A stretch of 9,436 bases of DNA. Origin: an uncultured Phascolarctobacterium sp. Its GTDB lineage: Bacteria; Bacillota; Negativicutes; Acidaminococcales; Acidaminococcaceae. This document shows, in pieces, positions 1 to 5,896 of this stretch. The notes beneath the pieces are model-generated. The model saw only the letters and a program-made list of their open reading frames with translations, was not told the DNA's origin and did no database searches. The stretch spans positions 1-9,436 of the forward strand of contig NZ_CAADXO010000056.1 in assembly GCF_900753045.1 (NCBI RefSeq), written 5' to 3'. Position 1 is the first letter of the stretch, and each line of letters begins with the position of its first letter. The translations under genes and the position numbers were made by a program.

Positions 1-10
1 ACAGCAAATC

Positions 11-34
11 GCCGCCAGCCTTACGGCCGACGGC
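11..34. repeat. GC-rich inverted repeat (9-bp stem, 6-nt loop)
   Basis: Arms at 11-19 and 26-34 pair over nine positions on the minus strand, including two G-U wobbles, around the loop at 20-25. Neither side is followed by a T-run, so it does not look like an intrinsic terminator. It sits beside the three direct repeats and may belong to the same intergenic element. Confidence 0.5.
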
Positions 35-41
35 GCTTGCT

Positions 42-98
42 TCTTTCCCTTATTTTTAGTTCTTTCCCTTGTTTTCCAAAAAATCTTTCCCTTATTTT
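42..98. repeat. Three direct copies of TCTTTCCCTTATTTT
   Basis: Copies lie at 42-56, 61-75 and 84-98. The first and third are identical and the second has G for A at position 11. Start-to-start spacings are 19 and 23 bp, so this is not a regular tandem array. On the minus strand the core reads AAGGGAAAGA. The function is unknown. It could be part of a dispersed intergenic repeat family together with the hairpin at 11-34. Confidence 0.7.
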
Positions 99-207
99 GG
101 AGGTTATCAAAGCCGGCTTATCTGTTTTTCTGGCGCCAGCCTTTAGCAAAGTAATATATGCAGAGGCGTTTTTCTAATATATTTTCTCTTCGCCCCGTAC
201 TGCCAAC

Positions 208-252
208 TGTTTACTAACCACTAACCACTATTCACTGAAAACTACTAATCAC
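208..252. repeat. Degenerate heptamer repeats just downstream of leuA
   Basis: On the minus strand this stretch reads as variants of TTAGTGG and TTAGTGA, with two exact adjacent copies (TTAGTGGTTAGT) and several degenerate ones. It starts at the leuA stop codon and continues into the intergenic space. It is low-complexity DNA of unknown role. Confidence 0.5.
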
Positions 253-1928
253 TTCTCAGCGCGATTGATAGCGCAGATAATGCCGCGCAGCGCTGCCACG
301 TTGATATTAGAGTGAATGCCTACACCGAAGATGTGGCCATTGTTTTTCTGCTTCAGCTCAATGTAGCAAATACCCTTCGCATCGGAACCCTTGGAAATCG
401 CATGCTCATGGTAATTGACGAATTCGTAGCCATTAATTCCGACACCGTTGAGCGCCTGGAAGAAGGCATCGATAGGGCCGTTACCTATACCGACAACGCT
501 CTTATTTTCGCCTGCCACAGCAATCTCGCCTTCAAAACGGCTGTGAATGCTGCCGTCTGCTTCGTTAAGCTCGGTAAAACGATGACGCAGCAGCTGGTAT
601 TTACCGGCAAAATCGATGTATTCCTTGCGGAAGAGCTGCACAATCTGCTCGCTGGAAAGCTCATCGCCGTATTCGTCAGCCGCAGCCTTCACGATATTGC
701 CAAATTCCGGATGCATTTCCTTCGGCAGATTGTAGCCGACGGTATGCTGCAATACGAAGGCAGCGCCGCCCTTGCCGGACTGGCTGTTGATGCGGATAAC
801 AGGCTCATATTCACGATGGATATCCGCAGGATTAATCGGCAGATACGGTACCTCCCAATATTCTGTACCGCTGTTTTTCATGTACTCATAGCCCTTGCGG
901 ATAGCATCCTGATGCGAACCGCTGAAGGCGGTGAAGGCCAGCTCGCCGGCATAGGGCTGACGCTCGGGCACATGCATTTTGGTGCATTCCTCATAAACCT
1001 TTTTGATGTCCAGGATATGCGAGAAATCCAGCTCGGGATCAACATTTTGCGTAAACATATTGAGGGCTACAGTTACGATATCAAGGTTACCGGTACGCTC
1101 GCCGTTACCGAACAGCGTGCCTTCAATACGGTCCGCACCGGCCAAAAGCGCCAGCTCAGCGCAGGCAACGCCGGTACCGCGGTCATTGTGCGGATGCACG
1201 CTGACGATTGCTGCTTTGCGGTTTTTAATATGACGGCAGAAGTATTCAATCTGGTCAGCATAGGTGTTCGGCGTACACATTTCAACAGTAGAAGGCAGGT
1301 TGAGGATAATCGGGTTTTCTTTGGTAGAGCCCATTTCCTGCATTACTGCCTCACAAATTGCCACAGAGAAATCAATTTCCGTACCGGAGAAGCTTTCCGG
1401 GGAATATTCATAGCGGATGTTCATACCGCTGCGGGCAACCTCTTCTTCCGTCAGCTGGCGGATAAGGCGCGCGCCTTGCACAGCGATATCGGTGATACCG
1501 TCCATATCCTTGCCAAAAACAATTTTACGCTGCAGTGTTGATGTAGAATTATAAAAATGGATGATAACATTCTTAGCACCGCGTACCGCTTCAAAGGTTT
1601 TGCGGATAAGCTCTTCACGCGCCTGCACCAGAACCTGCACGGTTACGTCATCGGGAATATGTCCGCCTTCAATCAGGGTACGCAGAATTTCGTACTCTGT
1701 TTCTGATGCGGAAGGAAAGCCAACCTCGATTTCCTTAAAGCCGCAATCTACCAAGGTGTGGAAAAAGCGAATTTTTTCCGGAATGCCCATCGGTGTTACC
1801 AATGCCTGGTTGCCGTCGCGCAAATCAACACTGCACCATACAGGTGCTTTGGTAATCGTTTTATCAGGCCATTGACGGTCGGTGATTTTTATTTGTTCAA
1901 ACGGAATATATTTTTTCTCCTGCTGCAT
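249..1928 (-). CDS. leuA: 2-isopropylmalate synthase, LeuA type 2
   Basis: Cytosolic enzyme that condenses 2-oxoisovalerate with acetyl-CoA to give 2-isopropylmalate, the first committed step of leucine synthesis. The 559-residue protein has the HMGL-like TIM barrel over roughly residues 25-310. The metal/catalytic signature LRDGNQ is at 36-41, HPHNDRG (metal histidines) at 245-251 and GNGERTGN at 274-281. The C-terminal leucine-binding regulatory domain covers about 450-555, with GNGPIDAFFQAL at 482-493. Length and N-terminal sequence fit the LeuA2 branch (Corynebacterium/yeast-like) rather than the roughly 510-residue E. coli type. I place the start at the ATG at 1928 because AGGGGG lies 9 nt upstream. 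A TTG start at 1958 would put that ribosome site inside the gene and add ten unconserved residues. It is preceded by a T-box leader, so expression should rise when a tRNA is uncharged. No other leu gene is visible downstream. Confidence 0.95.
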   Translation of the reverse strand: MQQEKKYIPFEQIKITDRQWPDKTITKAPVWCSVDLRDGNQALVTPMGIPEKIRFFHTLVDCGFKEIEVGFPSASETEYEILRTLIEGGHIPDDVTVQVLVQAREELIRKTFEAVRGAKNVIIHFYNSTSTLQRKIVFGKDMDGITDIAVQGARLIRQLTEEEVARSGMNIRYEYSPESFSGTEIDFSVAICEAVMQEMGSTKENPIILNLPSTVEMCTPNTYADQIEYFCRHIKNRKAAIVSVHPHNDRGTGVACAELALLAGADRIEGTLFGNGERTGNLDIVTVALNMFTQNVDPELDFSHILDIKKVYEECTKMHVPERQPYAGELAFTAFSGSHQDAIRKGYEYMKNSGTEYWEVPYLPINPADIHREYEPVIRINSQSGKGGAAFVLQHTVGYNLPKEMHPEFGNIVKAAADEYGDELSSEQIVQLFRKEYIDFAGKYQLLRHRFTELNEADGSIHSRFEGEIAVAGENKSVVGIGNGPIDAFFQALNGVGINGYEFVNYHEHAISKGSDAKGICYIELKQKNNGHIFGVGIHSNINVAALRGIICAINRAEK

Positions 1929-1937
1929 GATTAATTT

Positions 1938-1943
1938 CCCCCT
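1938..1943 (-). promoter_or_regulatory. Ribosome binding site deciding the leuA start
   Basis: AGGGGG on the minus strand sits 9 nt before the ATG at 1928. It supports that ATG over the in-frame TTG at 1958, which lies upstream of this site. Confidence 0.75.
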
Positions 1944-1960
1944 AGCTTTTCTTAGCAATT

Positions 1961-2017
1961 ATAAACAAAAATCCCCGTCCCTAACCTGTGTTTTTTATAA
2001 CACAATTAGGGGCGGGG
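1961..2017 (-). terminator. Intrinsic terminator of the leuA T-box leader
   Basis: On the minus strand, arms at 2006-2017 and 1973-1984 form a 12-position GC-rich stem with one A-C mismatch. It is extended by TGTG/CACA inside and followed by ATTTTTGT at 1972-1965. The 5' arm lies just after the T-box sequence, the usual place for the terminator that competes with the antiterminator. It ends about 35 nt before the leuA ATG. Confidence 0.88.
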
Positions 2018-2260
2018 AACAATTCCACGCTGTACCACCCTATTTCAACAGCACTTCAGTAATGCTGTCCTCTCAGCCTCCAACAAGGCCTTTGCCTGTA
2101 ACGTGACCACACGTCCTTCCCTACATATCAGAAAGGCAACTCCGGGATCAGTATGCATATAACCATTGGCATCGCTTTACACCAACCAGCGACTCTCTTG
2201 GCCCATCCGGTCATATCTTCTTCCCTTCACCGTTTTTTAGGGACGATATTTGATTCGTTG
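1961..2260 (-). promoter_or_regulatory. T-box leader (tRNA-sensing riboswitch) of leuA, probably leucine-specific
   Basis: The conserved T-box AGGGTGGTACAGCG lies at 2028-2041, one base from the usual AGGGTGGNACCGCG. Its TGGT would pair with an ACCA tRNA end, which fits a tRNA with discriminator A such as tRNA-Leu. Upstream are a stem III hairpin (2048-2068) and a full stem I. Stem I has the AG-bulge AGAGAG (2193-2198), an apical TCGCT/AGCGA helix, an 8-bp helix (2209-2216 with 2157-2164) and a GGGA/TCCC helix (2222-2225 with 2144-2147). The specifier loop strand between these helices (2148-2156) reads GCAUACUGA. CUG (2149-2151) followed by A is in the expected position, giving leucine, consistent with leuA. 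The specifier is my hand folding; the T-box itself is clear. Binding of uncharged tRNA would favour the antiterminator. Confidence 0.9.
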
Positions 2261-2266
2261 AATGCT

Positions 2267-2295
2267 ATTATACGCACTCTGCTTTTAATTGTCAA
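2267..2295 (-). promoter_or_regulatory. Consensus sigma-70/sigma-A promoter of the leuA leader
   Basis: TTGACA at 2290-2295 and TATAAT at 2267-2272 on the minus strand are separated by exactly 17 bp. Both hexamers match the consensus perfectly. Transcription would begin near 2260, right at the start of the T-box stem I region. Such a strong unregulated promoter fits control by termination in the leader. Confidence 0.88.
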
Positions 2296-2300
2296 CACTA

Positions 2301-2340
2301 TTTCTAAAATTATTTTTTTACCAATAATATTGTAAACAAT
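2301..2340. other. Very AT-rich stretch beside the DnaA-box cluster
   Basis: Thirty-five of these 40 bases are A or T. The stretch lies between the leuA promoter and the DnaA-box cluster. It could be an UP-like element for the promoter or, if the cluster is an origin, a candidate unwinding element. No clear DnaA-trio series was recognised beside box 1. Confidence 0.45.
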
Positions 2341-2361
2341 GTAACAGCGTTTAGTGTGCTT

Positions 2362-2452
2362 CTATCCACAAGAACTTATCCACAAGAACTTATCCACAGC
2401 TTATGTGTTTTACCCACAGATTATCAACAGAGTTATCAACAACTGTGCATAA
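2362..2452. promoter_or_regulatory. DnaA-box cluster (seven boxes), origin-like or DnaA-titration site
   Basis: Six plus-strand 9-mers and one minus-strand 9-mer match or nearly match TTATNCACA. They are CTATCCACA (2362), TTATCCACA (2376), TTATCCACA (2390), TTACCCACA (2410), TTATCAACA (2421), TTATCAACA (2433) and, in reverse, TTATGCACA (2444-2452). The first three repeat at 14-bp spacing inside the unit TTATCCACAAGAAC. The last box ends 2 bp before the ATPase stop codon. The density over 91 bp far exceeds chance. DnaA-box clusters outside oriC are known in Bacillus subtilis, and datA/DARS sites in E. coli; whether this is one of those or an origin cannot be told here. Neither flanking gene is a replication gene. 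Confidence 0.8.
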
Positions 2453-2454
2453 CT

Positions 2455-5079
2455 TTACCTGCTGCTGATAAGCTTACGCAGTAAATCAACAACAATGATT
2501 GAAGCGCCAAACAGGATAACAACGCCCCATTCATGCGCATTCAGCGGCGTTGTACGCAGTACGCGCCCGCCAACAAAGGTCAGCAGCACCTGAATTGCAA
2601 CAATCAGCACCATTACCTGCAAGAAGCCCTTGTTCAGGCTGATATTCTGCAAAAGATTTAAGCCATCGGTACGCACATTAAAGCCATTGGCTACTGCCAT
2701 AAAAATATAGGCGCAGAAGAAGCCCGTATAAGTGTAGATATGGTTATCAGCATCGCGGAACAGATGGTCAACCCATGCGCTCTTGTAAAAGGCAATGCCC
2801 ACAATAGTCATATACAGGCCACTGATAATAACGCTCGTCAACATCTTTTTGCTGACAATCGGCGCACTGCGACGTTTCGGCGCCTCGCGCAGATACTGTG
2901 GCAACGCCGGTTCACCACCGAAGGCGAGCGCAGCAAGTGTATCCATTACCAGGTTAATCCAGAGAATCTGCGTAATCGTCAGCGGTTCATCAATATTGAT
3001 GAAGGGAGCAATAAAGTTAATTGCCACAGCTGAGAAGTTAATCGTCAGCTGGAAAACAATAAATTTGCAGATAGAATTATAAATTGTTCTTCCGTACAAA
3101 ATTGCCTGCTTGATGCTCAGGAAATTATCGTCCATGATAACGATATCGCCTGCTTCCTTGGCAACCTCTGTACCGCTGCCCATGGCAAAGCCTACGTCAG
3201 CCTTTTTCAGTGCCGGCGAATCATTTACGCCATCGCCGGTCATACCGGTTACAAGATTCAGCTCCTGTGCCAGGCGTACCAAACGCGATTTATCCATCGG
3301 CAGAGCACGTGCCACTACACGCAGATGCGTCAGCTTAGCCTTGACCTCATCATCACTCATCTGTGCCAGCTCGTCGGAGGTCCAGACTACATCCTCCGCA
3401 CTTTGCAGCAGACCTGCATCCTTGGCAATAGCAACCGCAGTTTCCTTACGGTCACCGGTAATCATTACAACCTGCACACCGGCCTGCTGTACAGCCTTAA
3501 TAGCCTCCACTGCCTCTAGACGCACGTCGTCACGGATGGCAACAATACCGGCAAGCGTCAGTCCCTTCTCCGGCAGCTTATCATCAGGCACTCCCTCATA
3601 GGTACACAAGGCCAGCATTCTCATAGCCTGTCCTGCAAGCTCCAGCATTCTGTTATCCAGAGCTGCTTTCATCTCATCGGTCAACGGCAAACGCTGGCCA
3701 TCATCAGACCAATACCAATCGGTAGCCTGCAGCAGCTTTTCCGGTGCGCCCTTAATCAGGCAATATGCTGCACCGCCATCAGCAGGAGCAACCTGCGCCC
3801 AGGAATATTTGTTGGCGCTGTTAAACGGCGTAAAGCGCTGGCGCTGCGGCAGCTCAGGCAAGCGATAAGCACCGACATAATTATTTAATGCTGCTTCTGT
3901 CATATTACCGCCGACAATTTTGCCGTCGGTAACGGTAGAAGATGTATTAATCAGAACCTGCTGACAGGTCAGCTCCTTAAGACGCGCAGGCAATGAGGTA
4001 AAATCAGTAATTTCCTGTAAATCGCCGGTTAAGAAGCGTACTACCTCCAGCTGCCCTTTAGTAATAGTGCCTGTCTTATCGGTAAACAGCAGGTTTAAGC
4101 TGCCTGCAGTTTCAATGCCGACCAGCTTACGTACCAATACATGGTCATGCAGCATTTTGCGCATATTGAGCGAAGAAACTATCGCTATCATCAGCGGCAG
4201 GCCTTCCGGTACTGCCATAACGATAATGATAATCGCCAAAATTACAGCCTGCACCAAATCGGCAATTACTGTCGTCATATCGGCAAAGTACGCTGCAAAG
4301 CTGCCTGCCAGATATATCTTATGCAGCATTACAGCAACTGCTATCAGCACACCGCCGGCATAACCAAATTTACTTATCTGCTCTGCCAGTCCTTTCAGCT
4401 TCAGCTTCAGCGGACTGTCACGCTCATCATCCTTCAGCTCCTGCGTCAGCTGGCCGTAAACAGAATTATCGCCTATCTTCACAGCCTGCATCACCGCAGT
4501 ACCTTCTACCACAACACTGCCACGGAACAGCTTATGTTCATCAAGAAAATCAATTTTACCGTCATCCCATTGGAACTCAACAGATGCAGCAGTTTTTTCA
4601 GCTTCCTCGCTTTCGCCGTTCAATGCTGCTTGGTCCAGCTTCAGCGTTCCTTCCAGCAAAATACCGTCTGCCGGTATTTTATCGCCGGCCTCCAGAATAA
4701 TTGCATCACCTACTACAACATCGTCAATAGCGATTTCCTGCGGTTCGCCGTCACGCCACACCTTGCAGCGGATACGGCTGGCCTCCTCCTGCAGCTTTTG
4801 AAAGGCATTCTCATTGCTGTATTCGGACCAGGTAGAAACAAAGGTTGCCAAAATAATTGCCAGGAAAATACCTATTGTTTCAATCCAATCGCCGTGACCA
4901 AGATACACGAAAAAAGCATTTACCATAAGCGCTACTATCAGTATGCGGATAATAGGATCCTGAAAATTACCCAGCAGCTTGCTCCAAAAGGTTTCCCGCG
5001 GCGGCTGTGTCAACGTGTTATCACCGTACTTGCGCCGAGACTCTTCAATCTGCTCTTTGCTTAAGCCATATTTACTCAT
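2455..5079 (-). CDS. PMCA-type P-type cation ATPase, probable Mn2+ (and/or Ca2+) exporter
   Basis: Integral membrane P2-type pump of 874 residues that moves divalent cations out of the cytoplasm at the cost of ATP. Its N-terminal cation-ATPase segment is at 1-60. The actuator loop carries NGES at 154-157, where TGES is usual. M4 has PEGLP (291-295), the phosphorylated Asp is D334 in DKTGT, KGAPE is at 443-447, TGDRKET at 541-547 and GDGVND at 615-620. M6 has N709 and D713 in WINLVMDT, as in the PMCA/SERCA ion site. About ten membrane segments are visible, and there is no calmodulin-binding tail. The start at 5079 has AGGAGG six nt upstream (5086-5091). Homology alone says calcium pump. The yybP-ykoY riboswitch in the leader instead points to Mn2+, as for the P-type ATPases YoaB of Lactococcus and MgtA of pneumococcus. 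Substrate is inferred. No clear terminator follows the gene. Confidence 0.92.
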   Translation of the reverse strand: MSKYGLSKEQIEESRRKYGDNTLTQPPRETFWSKLLGNFQDPIIRILIVALMVNAFFVYLGHGDWIETIGIFLAIILATFVSTWSEYSNENAFQKLQEEASRIRCKVWRDGEPQEIAIDDVVVGDAIILEAGDKIPADGILLEGTLKLDQAALNGESEEAEKTAASVEFQWDDGKIDFLDEHKLFRGSVVVEGTAVMQAVKIGDNSVYGQLTQELKDDERDSPLKLKLKGLAEQISKFGYAGGVLIAVAVMLHKIYLAGSFAAYFADMTTVIADLVQAVILAIIIIVMAVPEGLPLMIAIVSSLNMRKMLHDHVLVRKLVGIETAGSLNLLFTDKTGTITKGQLEVVRFLTGDLQEITDFTSLPARLKELTCQQVLINTSSTVTDGKIVGGNMTEAALNNYVGAYRLPELPQRQRFTPFNSANKYSWAQVAPADGGAAYCLIKGAPEKLLQATDWYWSDDGQRLPLTDEMKAALDNRMLELAGQAMRMLALCTYEGVPDDKLPEKGLTLAGIVAIRDDVRLEAVEAIKAVQQAGVQVVMITGDRKETAVAIAKDAGLLQSAEDVVWTSDELAQMSDDEVKAKLTHLRVVARALPMDKSRLVRLAQELNLVTGMTGDGVNDSPALKKADVGFAMGSGTEVAKEAGDIVIMDDNFLSIKQAILYGRTIYNSICKFIVFQLTINFSAVAINFIAPFINIDEPLTITQILWINLVMDTLAALAFGGEPALPQYLREAPKRRSAPIVSKKMLTSVIISGLYMTIVGIAFYKSAWVDHLFRDADNHIYTYTGFFCAYIFMAVANGFNVRTDGLNLLQNISLNKGFLQVMVLIVAIQVLLTFVGGRVLRTTPLNAHEWGVVILFGASIIVVDLLRKLISSR

Positions 5080-5156
5080 TTTCTTCCTCCTTTGACCTTA
5101 AGTCTGCTACTTGTCGAAAATTGCGGTAAATCGTGCAAGTACACTCTTCACCTTAT

Positions 5157-5183
5157 ATTATATAATAAAAAAGGGCGAGACAA
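5157..5183 (-). promoter_or_regulatory. Possible second promoter of the ATPase, downstream of the riboswitch terminator
   Basis: TATAAT at 5157-5162 follows TTGTCT at 5178-5183 on the minus strand, with a 15-bp spacer that is short for a sigma-A promoter. The -35 overlaps the terminator stem. If active, it would give riboswitch-independent basal expression of the pump. AT-rich sequence makes chance TATAAT matches likely here. Confidence 0.25.
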
Positions 5184-5219
5184 TGCTGTAAAATAAAAAT
5201 TTTACAACAAAGTCTCGCC
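5167..5219 (-). terminator. Terminator of the Mn2+ riboswitch expression platform
   Basis: On the minus strand an 8-bp stem (5212-5219 with 5174-5181, GGCGAGAC/GTCTCGCC) encloses a second perfect 8-bp stem (5199-5206 with 5187-5194). It is followed by C and six T (5172-5167). It begins immediately after the aptamer closing helix and ends about 90 nt before the ATPase ATG. Its loop sequence just after GGCGAGAC can pair with aptamer bases, allowing mutually exclusive folding. Confidence 0.88.
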
Positions 5220-5316
5220 ACTTACTTACAAAGCCGGATTCTTCCGAATCGTACTGACGGCAGTGTAAACACCAGCCCTAAAGCTTGTGCCGGCTACTCC
5301 CCTTATTTAAGAAAGT
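5220..5316 (-). promoter_or_regulatory. yybP-ykoY manganese riboswitch aptamer
   Basis: The minus-strand RNA carries the hallmark GGGGAGUAGC (5293-5302) and the second conserved loop CCGUCAGUACG (5250-5260). It also has a GAUUC/GAAUC hairpin with a GGAA loop (5237-5250), a 6-bp AGCCGG/CCGGCU helix (5290-5295 with 5232-5237) and a closing helix (5308-5316 with 5220-5228, one mismatch). In this family Mn2+ bridges the two conserved loops. The transcription-terminating members usually turn expression on when Mn2+ is high. The aptamer abuts its terminator (5167-5219) and leads to the P-type ATPase, a known target class. It starts only about 20 bp after the stop codon of the YbjN-like gene. Confidence 0.88.
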
Positions 5317-5336
5317 ACCATATTTTTTTATTAAGC

Positions 5337-5795
5337 TTATTCAGCCCAAACAGCTTTCATCAGCTTAGGATATTCAGAGTTGAGATGGTCAACGATAACA
5401 TCAATTACTGCATGAATCATTTGCGGTACGAATTGATCGTCGGTAGAAGGAATGCAGCTTTCAATGATGATATTGCCTGCTTCGTCAGCATAATATTTGA
5501 ATACCTTGTAGTTTTCGTTCAGAGCGTTCAGATGTTCCAGAACTGCAGCCTTGTTAGCCTCTTTTACCAGGCCTGCACCTACGCGAACCTGCAGCATTAC
5601 ATAGATGCTGTCATCAATTACCAGCATAGTCGGCAGGTTTTGACCTTGGATGCCGATAGCAGAACGGAAAACAACAGGATGCATGAAGGATTCTTCAGGA
5701 ACCTCGTCTGCCTTCGGAACTTCGAAAACATCGCTCCAGTTAATTTTATTTTCTTCAAGGAACTTTTTGTACACTTCAGCTTTCTTATTCATCAT
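5337..5795 (-). CDS. YbjN-domain-like small protein
   Basis: A 152-residue soluble acidic protein with no signal peptide or membrane segment. Its layout is an N-terminal helical part (about 1-30), a beta-rich centre around LPTMLVIDDSIYVMLQVRVG (55-74), and a helix with LNALNENYKVFKYY (about 89-102). A strand pair follows (GNIIIESCIP), then a long C-terminal helix (about 120-150). This resembles the YbjN / type III secretion chaperone-like fold, whose members are mostly uncharacterised. I assign only the fold, with moderate confidence. Two adjacent ATGs are possible: GAGG (5800-5803) is 4 nt from the ATG at 5795 and 7 nt from the one at 5792, so the shorter form (151 residues) may be the true one. 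A consensus -10 lies upstream at 5824-5829. The Mn2+ riboswitch begins just after the stop with no terminator between. Confidence 0.75.
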   Translation of the reverse strand: MMNKKAEVYKKFLEENKINWSDVFEVPKADEVPEESFMHPVVFRSAIGIQGQNLPTMLVIDDSIYVMLQVRVGAGLVKEANKAAVLEHLNALNENYKVFKYYADEAGNIIIESCIPSTDDQFVPQMIHAVIDVIVDHLNSEYPKLMKAVWAE

Positions 5796-5823
5796 AAGAC
5801 CTCGCTTTCATCGTTATAATACT

Positions 5824-5829
5824 ATTATA
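5824..5829 (-). promoter_or_regulatory. Possible -10 element for the YbjN-like gene
   Basis: A perfect TATAAT on the minus strand 28 bp before the gene. The matching -35 position (5847-5852) reads GTACAC, a poor match, so the promoter is tentative. A further inverted repeat (TTTGTGTA at 5880-5887 with TACACAAA at 5844-5851, minus strand) flanks the region behind the flavodiiron gene, but without a following T-run. Confidence 0.4.
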
Positions 5830-5896
5830 CACTATTATCACTATTTGTGTACTTTTTTTATTAGTAAATATGTTTTCTTTACACAAAATTCACAGC

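Larger units (their letters stand above)
1..248. other. Gene-free region downstream of leuA, with short repeats and a hairpin
   Basis: No open frame here has a ribosome site or a recognisable product. The stretch contains three direct pyrimidine-rich 15-mers (42-98), a GC-rich imperfect hairpin (11-34), a 10-bp palindrome CTGGCGCCAG (130-139) and heptamer-like repeats (about 208-252). No clear intrinsic terminator for leuA is visible: the possible stem formed around 107-144 has a bulge and is not followed by a U-run on the minus strand. How leuA transcription ends is therefore unresolved. Confidence 0.6.

Noticed and set aside
42..98. CRISPR array
   Set aside because: Repeats are only 15 bp with gaps of 4 and 8 bp, far from CRISPR geometry, and no cas gene is in the window.
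312..1541. Long plus-strand open frame opposite leuA
   Set aside because: It is fully antisense to a clearly conserved enzyme, has no recognisable domain and no ribosome site. It is a by-product of leuA codon use.
1929..1958. Upstream TTG start for leuA
   Set aside because: The AGGGGG ribosome site lies inside this extension and points to the ATG at 1928. The added ten residues look like untranslated leader.
2153..2335. Small plus-strand open frame in the T-box leader region
   Set aside because: The sequence is explained on the minus strand by the T-box stem I and the consensus leuA promoter, and the frame has no ribosome site.
2362..2398. CRISPR-like or microsatellite reading of the 14-bp tandem units
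   Set aside because: The units are short, have no spacers, and their core is the DnaA box, with further variant boxes at irregular spacing.
2301..2452. Firm call as the chromosomal oriC
   Set aside because: There is no replication gene next to it, no switch of gene polarity, and no recognised DnaA-trio; the window alone cannot decide.
4141..5064. Long plus-strand open frame opposite the 5' part of the P-type ATPase
   Set aside because: It is antisense to the actuator and membrane regions of the pump, with composition typical of a shadow frame and no domain.
5844..5887. 8-bp inverted repeat behind the flavodiiron gene as its terminator
   Set aside because: The loop is 28 bp and AT-rich, and no T-run follows the stem on the minus strand.
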